DNA of 64,000 nucleotides from Cliona cf. orientalis (lineage: Eukaryota; Porifera; Demospongiae; Clionaida; Clionaidae), in the NCBI GenBank assembly GCA_963930775.1, contig OZ005698.1, forward strand, positions 434,001-498,000. Direction: 5' to 3'. How positions within the stretch are numbered: the first letter of the stretch is position 1; the number at the start of each line of letters is the position of its first letter. The notes beneath the pieces were generated by a model. That model saw only the letters and a list, made by a program, of their open reading frames with translations, was not told the origin of the DNA and searched no databases. Shown here in pieces: positions 35,312-46,901 of this stretch. A program made the position numbers and the translations under genes.

Positions 35312-37717
35312 TCATGAATCGGAAAAAACTGCTAGATTAGGTTCTCTTTCTATTTCTCTCTGAGACACTGTGTCTTGTAGCATAGTTTCAAAGTCAGGTG
35401 AGCACACTAGTCTGTGAGACAGCTGTCCCAGTACGGTCATTTTGGAGTGAGGGGGGTTGGGACGAACACTCACAAGCTGCTGGAGGAATCCACACGATGT
35501 TCCCATGGCAACGTCCAGGGTCACTTCACCCAGGCTCAGCCTACATGAATAATACAGCAGCTATAATTTGATGCTATAGGGTAATGAAAAAAGTGAATCG
35601 GGAAATTTGGCTGTTTCACAAATTAACATACTATAATAATATTATTGTTATTATGATGATGATGATGTCCCTGGCCATGTAAAATAAACGATAGTGAAAA
35701 ACTTACTTGACTTTTCCTGACTTGTGCACTCTGAGTTTTCCGATGAGACCCTCAGGGACATCAGCTAGACCACTGTGCCTCTGCTCCGGCTCACCCTGTA
35801 AACACATTATCATAGCTGTCTAGAACATACAAATATCAAAATGTTAAAAACTGATGAATTTGACAGTTTGTTCTTTGACTGCACATGGATAAATCGAATA
35901 TCACAGGTAAACTGTCAAACTAACAATTTCCGCTATACCATGGGGTGAGAAAAATTTGTAAACAGGCTCATCTTTATACACGAGAGAAATCAGGGGATGA
36001 CGCTATGAGAGCAAGCTTGCAGCATTGTACTCTATGCATGCACATATTATACCTCTGAATTGACGGCACTAGCCCCACTAGCACCACTAGCTGTGGTGAC
36101 AATGGAGCTGGCTCTAGAGCTCTTCTCCACCTCCATTGGCTGGTGAGTACCCTTCCCTGTTGCCATGGAGATGGGGAGGCAATCAGGCAGCTGAATGAAT
36201 AGGAACTTCCCCTTTTCAATCTGAAATGCCAAAGAGCAAAAATCGTGACTCTCTTTCCGAGTGCAAAAACTCGAAGTTGTGAGTTATACATGTACCTCAG
36301 AAGGTGTAAATAGTTCTGCAGCAGTTACCCTGTGACCTTTGACCTCCGACACTGCCGGCTGCGTGACTGCTTTGGCAAATCTAACGTGCTTTGATGCCGA
36401 CACAGCACTCGATTCGGACGTATCCATTTCTTCCAAGTCATCAACGGGTTCCTGCTTAATCTTCTTAATGACAGTTTTTGTCGAGGGAGCTACTAAAGTT
36501 CTCTGCTTGACATGTGTGGAGTAGTCGAGTGGCAGCTGAACGGGAGGGAGGAAAGAACCGGCAAAGAGATCCTCCACATTCCCGCTCGCACCATCTTCAC
36601 GATCATCCTCCTCCTCCTCTTCTCCCCCTCCCTCCATCGCTGAGTCTCTTCTGTGATAGTGGTTGCTACTGTCTCCATCTTTTGAAGCGGAGGAGCCAGG
36701 TCGTTTGGCCAATTCTGCTCCAAATGAACCAGGAATCCTACCACCTTCATAACAATAAATACAAATAATCAGTGTACAGGTGTAGTTGTGTATAGGGCTG
36801 GGTGTCACACTGACGTAGACTAAAAATTTAAGATTTACATATAAGTGTTCTAACCTACAATATAACTCAATGTCACGACGCTTAAAGGTAATAGGTAATT
36901 TTTTGACAAATTTATTATGCCATTGAAATTCACCTGTTCTTCCAGCCATTGGTCTATCAGCTGGGCCCATGGAGAAGACAGAAGCTGACGTAATAACATC
37001 TTTCTTTCCCTTCTTTCTCTGTTCCTTCCCTTTCCCTCCTCCTCCTCCTTCTTTCTTGTCCAGGGAGGACCTTCTCTTTCCTTTGGGTGACTCCTTGACG
37101 TGCGGCTTCAACTTACTCTCATCACCTTCTTCTCCAGGCTCCTTCTTTACCCTCCTCGAAGTTGGGATTGTAGGAGCAAATGTTTTCTGGAGAGTAGGAG
37201 TAGAGAATAAATTGTCACTTTTGCATGAAAGATTTCCATCAGTTAAGTGGGGGTGTGGGGTTCTCATCAAAATTAATATTCATTACTATATATTATGATG
37301 TTACGCTACTATATATCTGGCATCCAAGTTGCATAGATCACTCACTTTGGGCACCCCTCCTAATGTGAGATCTCTCTTGGGTCGCAGTGAGGGTAGTCTC
37401 TCCAAGCCACTATACCGGTAAAAATATACATGTATAATTAAATTTATACTCCAGGTAAAAATTCCAACACAAATATTTAGATAACAGTACTCAAACTTCA
37501 CCTGCCTGAGCGTATGCGTGTTAGACCACCACCGCCTAAAAATGTGAAGAAAAAGAGTAGCAAGATGAGCAGGTAGCTACAAGTATGTAGTGGTTTTGCA
37601 AAGAATTTGTGGTTGGCCATACTGTTTGTTTTTTTTACCAGATAGTAGATCTTTGGAGTCATCCTGACTGGTACCAGCTCCCGACGAGTCCTTCCTCCGC
37701 CTAGGATGGCTACTCAT
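35312..37717 (-). CDS. POLR3D: POLR3D, RNA polymerase III subunit RPC4
   Basis: Exons 37639-37717, 37502-37535, 37346-37409, 36934-37186, 36296-36744, 36053-36220, 35707-35795, 35312-35540 encode 454 residues (human 398). The C-terminal RPC4 domain is clear: IGKLRVHKSGKVK, LSLGEVTLDVAMGTSCGFLQ, SHRLVCSPDFETM. The N-terminal half is basic and disordered, with RRVKKEPGEEG- and KKIKQEPVDDL-type motifs that could accept SUMO. The protein is the Pol III subunit that pairs with RPC5 in a TFIIF-like module. A fragment of the last exon recurs three times in the upstream gene array. The start codon lies 187 bp from that of GLE1 on the other strand. Confidence 0.93.
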
Positions 37718-37904
37718 AGCTACCTCACTTCAAATCAAGGAGATATCGATTGTAGGATCATACACGTGTCTTGCAAAAAAAGGCGTTTCTTGTTTTCAAT
37801 TTTACACAATTCGAATAATTAGAACAGCACCCCGCTATTGAACTTCGTACTTTGCTAGCTCAGCTAAGAATCGGCCAGCTCAGCAGAAAATCGAGTTGCA
37901 AAGC
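37718..37904. promoter_or_regulatory. Divergent promoter POLR3D / GLE1
   Basis: Only 187 bp separate the two start codons on opposite strands, so both genes must share this promoter region. No TATA box was seen. Confidence 0.6.
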
Positions 37905-40900
37905 ATGGCGGTCCCCTGTACCGAGACGATGCGAACGCTGGAAGCGCTGAGAAGCACTCCCAAGGGTAGCCTGAGCTATGAGCAGCGACTGCTGTGGGAA
38001 AAGACAGACCGAAAGGGGAAGCTGGTGAGCCCCTGTTATTAAAAATAATAATTATTTAATATTAATAAGACTACAGTCACTCCCATTATTATTAGGCGAG
38101 AGTATGAATTTAGTAATTGTACTCTCACTCTGTAATCGGTACTCCTGCTTTAACAAATTCTATACTATTTATATCAATTTATAATCACACACTTTAATCC
38201 TCGTATAATTAGGGCAGCTTACTAGTACTCGTACAGCCAAATAACACTCACTCTCTGTCGCTCGTGCTATTACTGACCATACTCATACACATAAGGGTAC
38301 TGATTAGAGGCCTAATTGTACTTGGAAGTGTGTGATTAATTGTACTAATAATTTATCACGATACTGTGCACACAATTAATTTTCGTAGGAGTTGCTTCAT
38401 CATTGGAATAGCCCTCCACCCATCTCACCTGAGGCTATAGACTATATCACAGATCGGGCAAAACAACTATCTCTCGATAGCAGCCCGCAACACAAGCAGC
38501 AGGAGAGCCCATTGGTCGCCAATGACATCACCATTACATCACTCCCAGGAGCTACGCCTCAGTCTCAGTACACGACAGGTCTAAATGTCAGCACGCCAGG
38601 TTTTGACGAATCTTCGGAGTCTGTGATTGGAGAGATTCAGCGAGAACTCAATGCACAGGAGCAGTCGATCGACGACCAAATGATGGCGGAGGTGTCAAAT
38701 GATGTCAGTGAGAAAAGAAAATGGTTTACCAAGAATCTGGAGCACATCCGAAGGACGGCTGAGGAGAGGAGAAAGCTAGAAAGAGAGAGGAGGGAGAGAG
38801 AGGCAAGGCTAAGTCAGGAGAGGGAGGAAGCTTTGCAAGTAGAAAGGTAATTGAAGGCCTAAATGTTTACAGTTTAAGTGCATAATATTGTGTTTTTTTT
38901 TCAGGCAAATCAAGATAAGGGAGGAGATTGAGTCTCTGACAGAGCATTATAAGTTTCACGAAGAGGTGAGAAAGAGAGAGACAAACCTTCTTTGGTGGAT
39001 TCAGACACCATCCTTATATGTCTATCCGTTTGTACACAGATGATGGAGTCTAAGCTTAAGAGTGGGGAAGAAGAGAAGAGAGAGATCATGAGAAAAACAA
39101 TGGAAAGAAAGTGAGTATGTGATAGAAAATTATTGTTCGATATAATCTCTCTCTCCTCCCTCTCTCCCTCCCTCCCCCCCTCTCTCTCACAGACAAATGG
39201 AGCTTCAGCGACAGATGAGGCGCTGTGTTGAACAGAGAGAGTTGGCCCAGAGGACCATGACCCAGCTGGACACCATTCTCCAGAGCTGTGGCTACACTCA
39301 TCTCCTCTCACAGACTGTATACAGTGAATTTCAGGTGGTAGGGGCTGGCCTCAAAGATGTTCAAGTAGAGCTCTTCAACATGGAGCAGAGTGGGGTGGCT
39401 GATGCAAAGCAGGTGAGTGGATAATTTTCCATGGTTGATATACGTACATCTGCTCCTCTCTGAATGATTCATATAACATACTTTCACCAGTTCTCATGGT
39501 CCGATAATGGGGCCCTTTTTTCCTACGAGAAAAGCACCCCCTTCCCAATTCAACTTTTTGAATGGTCTGTACATTAGAAAATTAGGTTCAAAGATACATG
39601 TAGTATCAAAATCAACATGGCCCTTTCTGTTCTTACTTCAGATTGACAGACTTCAAGCTAAGTTATCTGGTTACCTTCCCAAAGTGGTTGATCTGAAGGC
39701 CACCATTGAGGAGATCAACCAGAGAGGGGAGAAAGAGGCGAGACAAAACGAAGAGCTCCTCCGACAAACAGCAGAGAAGCTAAAAGAACAAGAGAGACAG
39801 GCCAAAGAGAAAGAGGTAGAGAAGGAGAAAGAGGAGGAGGAGGAGACAAAGAGGGAGAGAGAGAAGAAGGCAGCTACCACAGTTGAAGGAGGCTCGGCTA
39901 AAGACAGTGATGGTGGTAGTGGGGATAAGGGCAAAGCCACAGCTGTCAGTGAGCCAACTGATTGTAAGTTACTCATCATAGTAAATTGGATGACTGCACA
40001 CATACAACTGTACATGTGTACTAATGACACTGTACTATCATTAATTTTATCCCATTGAGTAGGGGAGTTTTACATTGTGATTCATTTATAATATTATTAT
40101 TATATTATTGTATAGTCTTTGTTTCTCCCATTCAGTGGGTATGCCCAAGTCGATGCTTGCTGTTTATGAGGATCTCCAGGAGAAGCTGTCCAAGGCAGCA
40201 GCTGCCACCGAGGGGATGACCTCGACCTCTGACCCCTCCATCAAGCGGTACCGCTTCCGGTTACAGAATGCTGTCACGTCGACGATAAACTCCATCTCGG
40301 CCAATAGCGGTGAGGATCTGAGAGGGAAAATATCCCGTCTTTGTAGACTCATACGGGGGGAGCAGATTGATGTCATGGGGAGACCCCTGTCAATTAGGGA
40401 CCACCCTGCAGCCAAGATGTACTGCTGTAATCTATTAGCCAAAAAATTGGTGGTAAGTGTTTCTTGTATACTATGCTCCTGATTATACTATATACAACGA
40501 AAAATATTTTTCAGACGATCAATTTTCTTATATTGTCCGTATCCTAACCTGGAGGGCATAAAAGATGCAATCTCCTACAAGTTCAAAAGACTCACGATTG
40601 ATCAAAATTGTTGTGTCATGTGCACAAACAAGGTTGCCAGGGCCTAGGGGCCATAGACATGCATTCTCGAGCTCGAGCGAGCGGCGCAAGCGCCGTACGT
40701 TTCGACAGGCCTGCTCGGTAGACCACCGAGCCACGAGCGAAGTGAGAGGTGATGTCTGCTCTTTGTCATGGTCTGGAGGTAGATTTGACGTTTGAGCGGA
40801 GTGAGAACGTCGCCATTACACGGCGAGTTTGAGCAGCTGCTCTTGGCTAGTCTTGTGCCCAGACCCCATCTGGGCCGGCACAAGACTAGCTCTTGGCCTG

Positions 40901-43637
40901 CAGTGAGGGGTGTGGTAAGTTTGGTGCTACTTTCATCTGCGCATGTGCACTATACTAACTGGCATTATCTCATGATTGTGACATCAAACATACTTATCTA
41001 TATACTACCTACAATACAAGACTTAGTATGTTTGATATAATGTTACAAGTTATTCACAGTAATGCCCCCCCCCCCCCAAGGTAAGGACACTGATTGTCTG
41101 AAATAATATTTATCGTTGATTATGAGCTACATTTTGGTCTTTGTTCCAGTTCCATAACTATTACTGTTACAAAGATATGCTTTTGCTATATACTATGACA
41201 TGTAAGTGTCTTTGGTATGTATTATGGCATAGTCAAACATGTTCAGGACCATGGTAGCTGCTTTCATCTGCTCAAGAGCTACATTTTGGTTTTTGTTCCA
41301 GCTCCATAGCTCTTTCCGTTGCTGAGATACACTTTGACGCGCGCCGCGGTACAGAATTAATGATATTCATAGCTACTAATTAATTACGTCACGGTCTGTA
41401 CATTCCAACGTGAAAACCATACGCGTTTTGCTACCCCGTGTCCCAGCTCAATAAATAGCATTTTCTGGGAGGTACTATCGATAACGGGGCTAGACGGTGT
41501 CAGGGGTATCCCCTCTGGCACCTGCAGCTGAAAACTGCACATGGTCCTGGGCATATATGGCTTAGGGGTCGCCCAGGTTCCTCCCTTGAATACCCCCCAT
41601 CCCTGGAAGTATGGCCAATTGCGGTAATGTCCGCAGTGTCACTCCCAAACGGATCACCGAAGCTGCGGCACCTCGGCCCGGGGGGAGGGATGATTGGGAC
41701 TTTTTTTTTCAAAAATCATGAATTATTCACAGTATTGCCCTCCACTATATATTTCGCTCTACAGCCTCGGGCCTCCGAGTGACCAATCAGATCACAGTAT
41801 TTGTTACTACTACATATATAGGGTAATGTAGGTATTGTAAGGTATTATAAGGTATTGTAGGGTAATGTAGGTCAGGAATCTGATTGATCAGTAGGCGGTC
41901 CTTTATTTTGCTCGGAATGCTACAGCCTCGGGCCACTGAGTGACCAATCAGATCACAGTATTTGTTACAACTATAGGGTAATGTAGGTATTGTAAGGTAT
42001 TGTAAAGTATTGTAAGGTATTGTAGGGTAATGTAAGTCAGAAATTTGATTGGTCAGTTGGAGGTCCACTATTTCACTTCACTTTGCTTGGGATACTACAG
42101 CCTCGGGCCTCTGAGTGACCAATCAGATCACAGTATTTGTTATACATACCTGTGTGATGTCAATTGTGCGGCAGGCTCCTTGTATTATACTAAAATAATT
42201 TTACTTAACGATAATATAATATTATAGTAACACAAATTTGGATATTTTGGATGGTGCTTATTATGCTGGTATAATTATTAGTTACATGTACATGTACCTG
42301 TTCTAGAGACTGTTGAACAATACCCAGTTGAAGCTCCGCCTTCTTCAGCTGCCTAAAGTTGATAAAAATTTCTTAGAGTGGATAGAAAATGAAGATCATG
42401 AATATTTCATGATAATAAACGTATTGCTATGGAAAATTGAATATTTAGCTGTATTTTATAAGATTTTATCTTACTTTAGCGGCCTGGTGGTCTGACTCTC
42501 AAACATTGTCTTGTAGACCAGAAAAATATTTTATTGCATGCCATTTTATTAAGTCTCTCCATTTTTTACCATAGATGCAAGGTGAAGATCAAGTGGCGTC
42601 CAATCACGAAGCAGCATTTCCGATCTCAGCCGTGGCTGTTGGCATCTGGAGCGAATTCCCAGACGTAGGGGATCTCATTCTGGCACATTTCTATTCCATG
42701 TGTCCCGTTCTGGTTCCACTCTATGTCCCGAGGTCAAAGGGCATGAGCGAAGCAGACCACATGAAGTAAGGGGCATATATAATATTATACATGTACATGT
42801 GACAAAGAAAATGATGAGGGGCCAAATTGATTGAATTTTGATGGATCCCCCCATTTCAGACTACAGGGCTATAAGGTGTCGAGCAAAGGAGTAGTGGAGT
42901 CCGAAGATATGTTTCTGAATCGGATGAGGGGCGTTGTCCGTCTGTATGCGGCCATAGTACAGACTCCATCCCTTCCTGTCGGCCCCGCATTGCCTCATCC
43001 CCACAGTCTGGAGTACGGGTGGGCGTGGCTAGCACGAGTGCTGAACATGGAACCACACCCCACGCTCACGGCAACAGCTGTTGGCGACTTTCTTGAGGTA
43101 TGACGATAGTATATAATATCTGGTACACTAAAATTTAATTTTATTTGAATTTTTACTCTAATGACATTTTATGTATCCTGGATAGTATGAGTGCTGTTCA
43201 CGTACATTATCATAGTATTTTCAACATGATCCCTTTCCCCCGTGCATAGACTGCTGGACACGCTCTATTGAAGAAGTACAACAAACAATTCAAGAAGCTA
43301 CTCTTTGTCCTCTGCAAAGAATATGTACCAATGTAAGACTACTATTAAACATCAAAATTGATTATTATTCATAGTCCATCGATTCTTTGTTGATTTTGTT
43401 ACTCGTACAGGATAGAGAAGGTGACACCAGCCGACCAGAGAGGACCACTGTCAAGACTGAAGCAATTCTTAGAGGTAATGGCAAGACTTACTCTTCATAA
43501 CTGATCAATAATTGTTTTATCACTCTCATCCTCACTCTCTGCAGGGGTGTATATCATCAGGGCACATTCCTCAGCCCAAGGGTTGCCTTGACAACAGATT
43601 CTGGCAAACCAGATCACAAGGCATTGCTGTCGCGTAG
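37905..43637 (+). CDS. GLE1: GLE1, mRNA export mediator
   Basis: Exons 37905-38024, 38389-38846, 38905-38965, 39040-39110, 39193-39412, 39642-39963, 40136-40452, 42575-42765, 42860-43097, 43250-43332, 43411-43474, 43545-43637 give 745 residues (human 698). The middle is a long charged coiled coil (about residues 140-400). The C-terminal GLE1 domain is unmistakable: NHEAAFPISAVAVGIW, GDLILAHFYSMCPVLVP, MRGVVRLYAAI, WLARVLNMEP, IPQPKGCLDNRFW. GLE1 works at the cytoplasmic face of the nuclear pore, where with inositol hexakisphosphate it activates the DEAD-box helicase DDX19/Dbp5. One intron (40453-42574) is far longer than the rest and full of repeats. Confidence 0.95.
40850..40892. repeat. Small palindromic repeat in the GLE1 intron
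   Basis: GGCTAGTCTTGTGCCCAGAC and its near-complement ending CACAAGACTAGC; same family as 24413-24460. Confidence 0.6.
41121..41330. repeat. Two copies of a dispersed repeat in the GLE1 intron
   Basis: GAGCTACATTTTGGTYTTTG followed by TTCCAGYTCCATA occurs at 41124 and 41276. A third copy is downstream of GLE1 (43937-43985). Confidence 0.65.
41612..41709 (+). ncRNA. Possible 5S-rRNA-like Pol III sequence
   Basis: GGATCACCGAAGCTGCGGCA then CCTCGGCCCGG resembles the central part of 5S rRNA (GATCACCGAAG... CGGGCCTGG). Outer CCAAT and ATTGG could pair, and a run of nine T residues follows like a Pol III terminator. The length (about 95 nt) is short for 5S (about 120), so a truncated 5S copy, a 5S-derived SINE or coincidence are all possible. 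Confidence 0.2.
41761..42145. repeat. Tandem repeat with CCAAT-containing core
   Basis: Three copies of ACAGCCTCGGGCC followed by GAGTGACCAATCAGATCACA at 41761, 41922 and 42097, separated by arrays of GGTATTGTAA units. Lies in the long GLE1 intron. Confidence 0.8.
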
Positions 43638-44308
43638 ACATGCCACGAATTCATCATTAATATTAATTTTTTTTTTTTCTGATTCTCTTTTCCACACTGA
43701 AAAAAACACTAATCTCCCTCAATCCTTGTTTTCACACAATGCAATAATTATATCATCGAAAATTTCAGTCAGTGTTATATAATAATTTTATTAACTTTAT
43801 GGTATAAGTATTAGCATTAATTTTGGCATGATTATTATAAAAAGTAACGTTGACCTTCTTCTATAATTTTATACTATGGCATAATTAGATCTTCTGTCCA
43901 GTCCATAGCCGTCCAGGACCATGATAGCTGCTTTCATCTGCTTATGAGCTGCATTTTGGCTTTTGTTCCAGCTCCTTTCCGTTGCCAAGATCATAGATAT
44001 TATAGACTACGTAAACGTTTATGCAGTCTTAGTAAAGACACTCTCTTTCAAAAAATTATTTTATCGGACACTGTCCTGCATGAAGTAGGCCAATGCTAAA
44101 CAGAGGTCAACTACCAACAAAGTAGTTACGTATTTGACAGTAATTGGGGTGCTTTGCACTTTTCTGCTATAAAATGTGTAGTATAATCATAAGGGCTGCA
44201 TACACAACAAACTGGGATAAGTTATACTCTAAGAATGCACAATAGCTACTATTATAATGTTCTGAAAATTGCAATGCACAATAGTTTGAAAAATTATTGT
44301 AATAATGT
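43638..44308. other. Convergent intergenic region GLE1 / fucosidase
   Basis: Contains a dispersed repeat copy at 43884-43985 whose first 27 bp also occur in the last coding exon of the acyl-CoA dehydrogenase gene (55335-55361). Otherwise AT-rich with no gene. Confidence 0.65.
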
Positions 44309-45766
44309 TCAATCAGCTTTGTTGCAGAGGTGTAGTGAGAGAGACACCGTTGGCTCAAAGGCTGCCTGGGTGATGTTCAAGACCACACCCTCTCCCGTCG
44401 CAGCCGTTGCCATAGTGAAGATGGCCTTGTGACCGATTGAACTGCCAGAGGCAACCACCGATGGTCCATCTTCACCCTCTTTGAGTCCCTTTGAACCAGC
44501 TGCTCTATTAAGAGTATCTTGTGTGATAAGTGTGACTGTAAAATTTCTCACAGCTTGTCCATTGGTCTGGTCTTCTTGTATTACAATTGTGTCAAAGGAG
44601 AGAGATTTTTCACTCTGTACTTTCAAAACGTAACCTTTCCCTGAGTTCTGGGCTAGAATTGAGCTATTTGAGAAACAGCTCTCTATCCACTCCCCAAACT
44701 CCTTATAACGTTGAACACTAGCGTCCACAATAAGCCCCATGTTATTTGCAGCCGTGTTCAAGAGAAGGTTTGTATTCTGCCCCACCGTCTTGAGATAAAC
44801 TTGCTTCAATTCGTCCAGACTACGAATTGCAAATCCATCTCTTTGAAACCAGTGATCCCCTTCTTGTAGTGTAGTATCTGATTCCGCAGGACAGAAGATG
44901 TTGCCATTTGGGTCTCCTAGACCTGGCTTGCAGTCTTGAGCAGTACTCCATATAGGGTACCCTGGCATACCAGATTCCGTACCTATCCAGCGAAGATTGT
45001 TACTTTTAGCACAGCCTCCAAAGTAGACAGCATGTGGCTGCAGCTGTTCTAGAAGTGTGTTAATTTGGTCACTGATTCCAGGCACTGAGCAGCCACCATC
45101 GAACCAAATCTCTGACAGTGGACCGTAATTACTCCAGAGCTCTTTCATTTGTGCCAAGACGATTTTTCCGTAAAGTTCCTGCGACACTTTCACCTGTCCA
45201 GGCACTAAGGTGGTATTCTTCACTATTCCATGGCCTGAATTGAGGTAGTAGTTTTGATTCAAGCTATAGTATATCCCAGGCTTGACTCCAGCTTTTTGAC
45301 AGCTTGCGATGAATTCCTTGACAACGTCATACCCACCTCCTCGAAATGAGGAAGACTTTGTGCTATAGGTGTATTCAAACTCTGTCTCATTGTATATGTC
45401 AGTAGGCCACATACTGAATCCACTGCAGTGCTGAGCCACAAGGACGGCGTATTTTGCACCGAAAGACTTTGCAGTTGCAAGCCACTGATCGAGATCCAAC
45501 TTTTCAGGACTGAAGAAATTTGGATCGGGTAGCCATCCTCCTCCCCCTCCCACTCCAAGGCAGAAGTACTGCGTGTTGGAGATGTTGTCCAGCATGGAGA
45601 TCATATTGAAGGAGTAGAAGGCACCCACTTCAAGCTTTGTCCACTCCAAGATGTCCGGTGTTGGAACTGGAGGGACCATTGACCGCTGATCATTAGCTCT
45701 CAGTGGTGACACCACCACACTCAGCAGTACAGCAGCAACAACAGTAGTGCAGTATACTAGCTTCAT
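44309..45766 (-). CDS. Secreted GH29 alpha-L-fucosidase, intronless
   Basis: A single 485-residue frame. An N-terminal hydrophobic stretch (VVAAVLLSVVVS) is a signal peptide. The GH29 catalytic region has LVAQHCSGFSMWP, DVVKEFIASCQKAGVKPGIY and EIWFDGG, where Asp at about residue 223 is the expected nucleophile. Four Asn-X-Ser/Thr sites are visible. It should remove alpha-L-fucose from glycans in lysosome or secretions. The sequence looks closer to plant-like GH29 enzymes than to mammalian FUCA1, but that is an impression. The lack of any intron is unusual here, where most neighbours have 8-21 exons; a retrogene or an ancient transfer are options. It is divergent from the ZNHIT3-like gene (198 bp). 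Confidence 0.9.
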   Translation of the reverse strand: MKLVYCTTVVAAVLLSVVVSPLRANDQRSMVPPVPTPDILEWTKLEVGAFYSFNMISMLDNISNTQYFCLGVGGGGGWLPDPNFFSPEKLDLDQWLATAKSFGAKYAVLVAQHCSGFSMWPTDIYNETEFEYTYSTKSSSFRGGGYDVVKEFIASCQKAGVKPGIYYSLNQNYYLNSGHGIVKNTTLVPGQVKVSQELYGKIVLAQMKELWSNYGPLSEIWFDGGCSVPGISDQINTLLEQLQPHAVYFGGCAKSNNLRWIGTESGMPGYPIWSTAQDCKPGLGDPNGNIFCPAESDTTLQEGDHWFQRDGFAIRSLDELKQVYLKTVGQNTNLLLNTAANNMGLIVDASVQRYKEFGEWIESCFSNSSILAQNSGKGYVLKVQSEKSLSFDTIVIQEDQTNGQAVRNFTVTLITQDTLNRAAGSKGLKEGEDGPSVVASGSSIGHKAIFTMATAATGEGVVLNITQAAFEPTVSLSLHLCNKAD

Positions 45767-45964
45767 TTCTATCTCTTTGTATGAGAGCTATCTGAAGTCA
45801 TGAGATCTCTATTAATTTTGGCTATTAAAACAAGAATCATAGATGTTGCAAAACAGCTCCTCTGCATGCAAGTCACATTCCAATTCCCGGCCAACTGGCC
45901 GGCCAGATCTTTGTTATGCGCGCGCCGTCACTGACGATCATTACCAAAAATCCACGTGTGCACA
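45767..45964. promoter_or_regulatory. Divergent promoter fucosidase / ZNHIT3-like
   Basis: 198 bp between opposite start codons, with a GC-rich patch (GCGCGCGCC at 45918-45926) and palindromes GGCCAACTGGCC and GGCCGGCC. Confidence 0.55.
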
Positions 45965-46648
45965 ATGGAAGAACTTGAACTAGGTAGCTCAGGAGAGGAG
46001 TCAGAAGAGGGAGAATGCAGCAGCGACGGGGAAGACAATCCCCTCAGTCTTCTAGGAATTCCTCTGGACAGTGATCGGAAGCAGCCGAAGCTTGTCGAGC
46101 ATCGGGATGAACATGAGATGGAGACTGGCTCTGAGGGAGAGCTAGAGGGGGATGAACATGATGAAGGAGAGAAAGAAGAGAGAGATGGAACGGACGATGC
46201 GGGAGATAGAATCTTACCAGAGAAGCTGATGCTACTAAGTTAGTACATTTAATATAAGGAATTATGTTTAAATGTCAAGTTTGAATGTATCAAACAATCG
46301 TCAGAACATGGCGGATTAATACTTAACACACATCAAAAATTATGACATAATATTCTTATTCAAAAGTTATTAAACCATCTCCCTCCAGTAGAAATTCTTT
46401 CTCTTCTCTTTGGTTAACAAAATTAATTTAATATTAATTTTTTTTGTTGTTCGTTATTTTAATTTGCAGGTTCATCGGAGGCTCTAAAGGGGATGTTGTG
46501 CAATCGCCACCTTCGCCAGTTGCTACTGGAGATCCAAGAGTCACGTGACCCCCAGCTCTCGGTTCAAAGGGCAATGAACATTCCTGTCTTTGTGGAATTT
46601 GCAGATGAATGCCTTAGGGTATGCGGTTTCCATGACAACGAGAGATGA
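45965..46648 (+). CDS. ZNHIT3-like protein without the HIT zinc finger
   Basis: Two exons, 45965-46238 and 46470-46648, give 150 residues. The C-terminal about 60 residues (SSEALKGMLCNRHLRQLL, then MNIPVFVEFADECLRV) match the C-terminal domain of ZNHIT3, which binds NUFIP1 in box C/D snoRNP assembly. The N-terminal part is purely acidic (Glu/Asp/Ser) and has no Cys pattern of a zf-HIT. No zinc-finger exon can lie upstream without overlapping the fucosidase gene. So this is either a genuine zf-less paralogue or a lineage-specific loss. Start at ATG 45965. Confidence 0.65.
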
Positions 46649-46851
46649 AGCGCAAACCACACCCCACGTACACCCATAATGTGACGCGATGCAGCATAAG
46701 CTGTTCACATTCCATCATAACACAGTGATGATGGTCAGTGTATACCGTATACTGTGACTTGGACCATAATGTGAATTGACAATGCAATAATTGTATAGGA
46801 TTTGTGTTTTTATAGAAATTGTTCACATTTTTCACAACGTAATTTCACAAA

Positions 46852-46857
46852 AATAAA
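46852..46857 (+). promoter_or_regulatory. AATAAA poly(A) signal of the ZNHIT3-like gene
   Basis: AATAAA 204 nt after the stop codon and 45 nt before the convergent SUPT20H stop. Confidence 0.5.
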
Positions 46858-46901
46858 ACAAATTAATTATTGGTCATAATAATTATAATATCCCCCTCTC
46901 T

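Noticed and set aside
41500-41712. 70-residue antisense frame in the GLE1 intron
   Set aside because: Lies in a repeat-rich intron and shows no domain.
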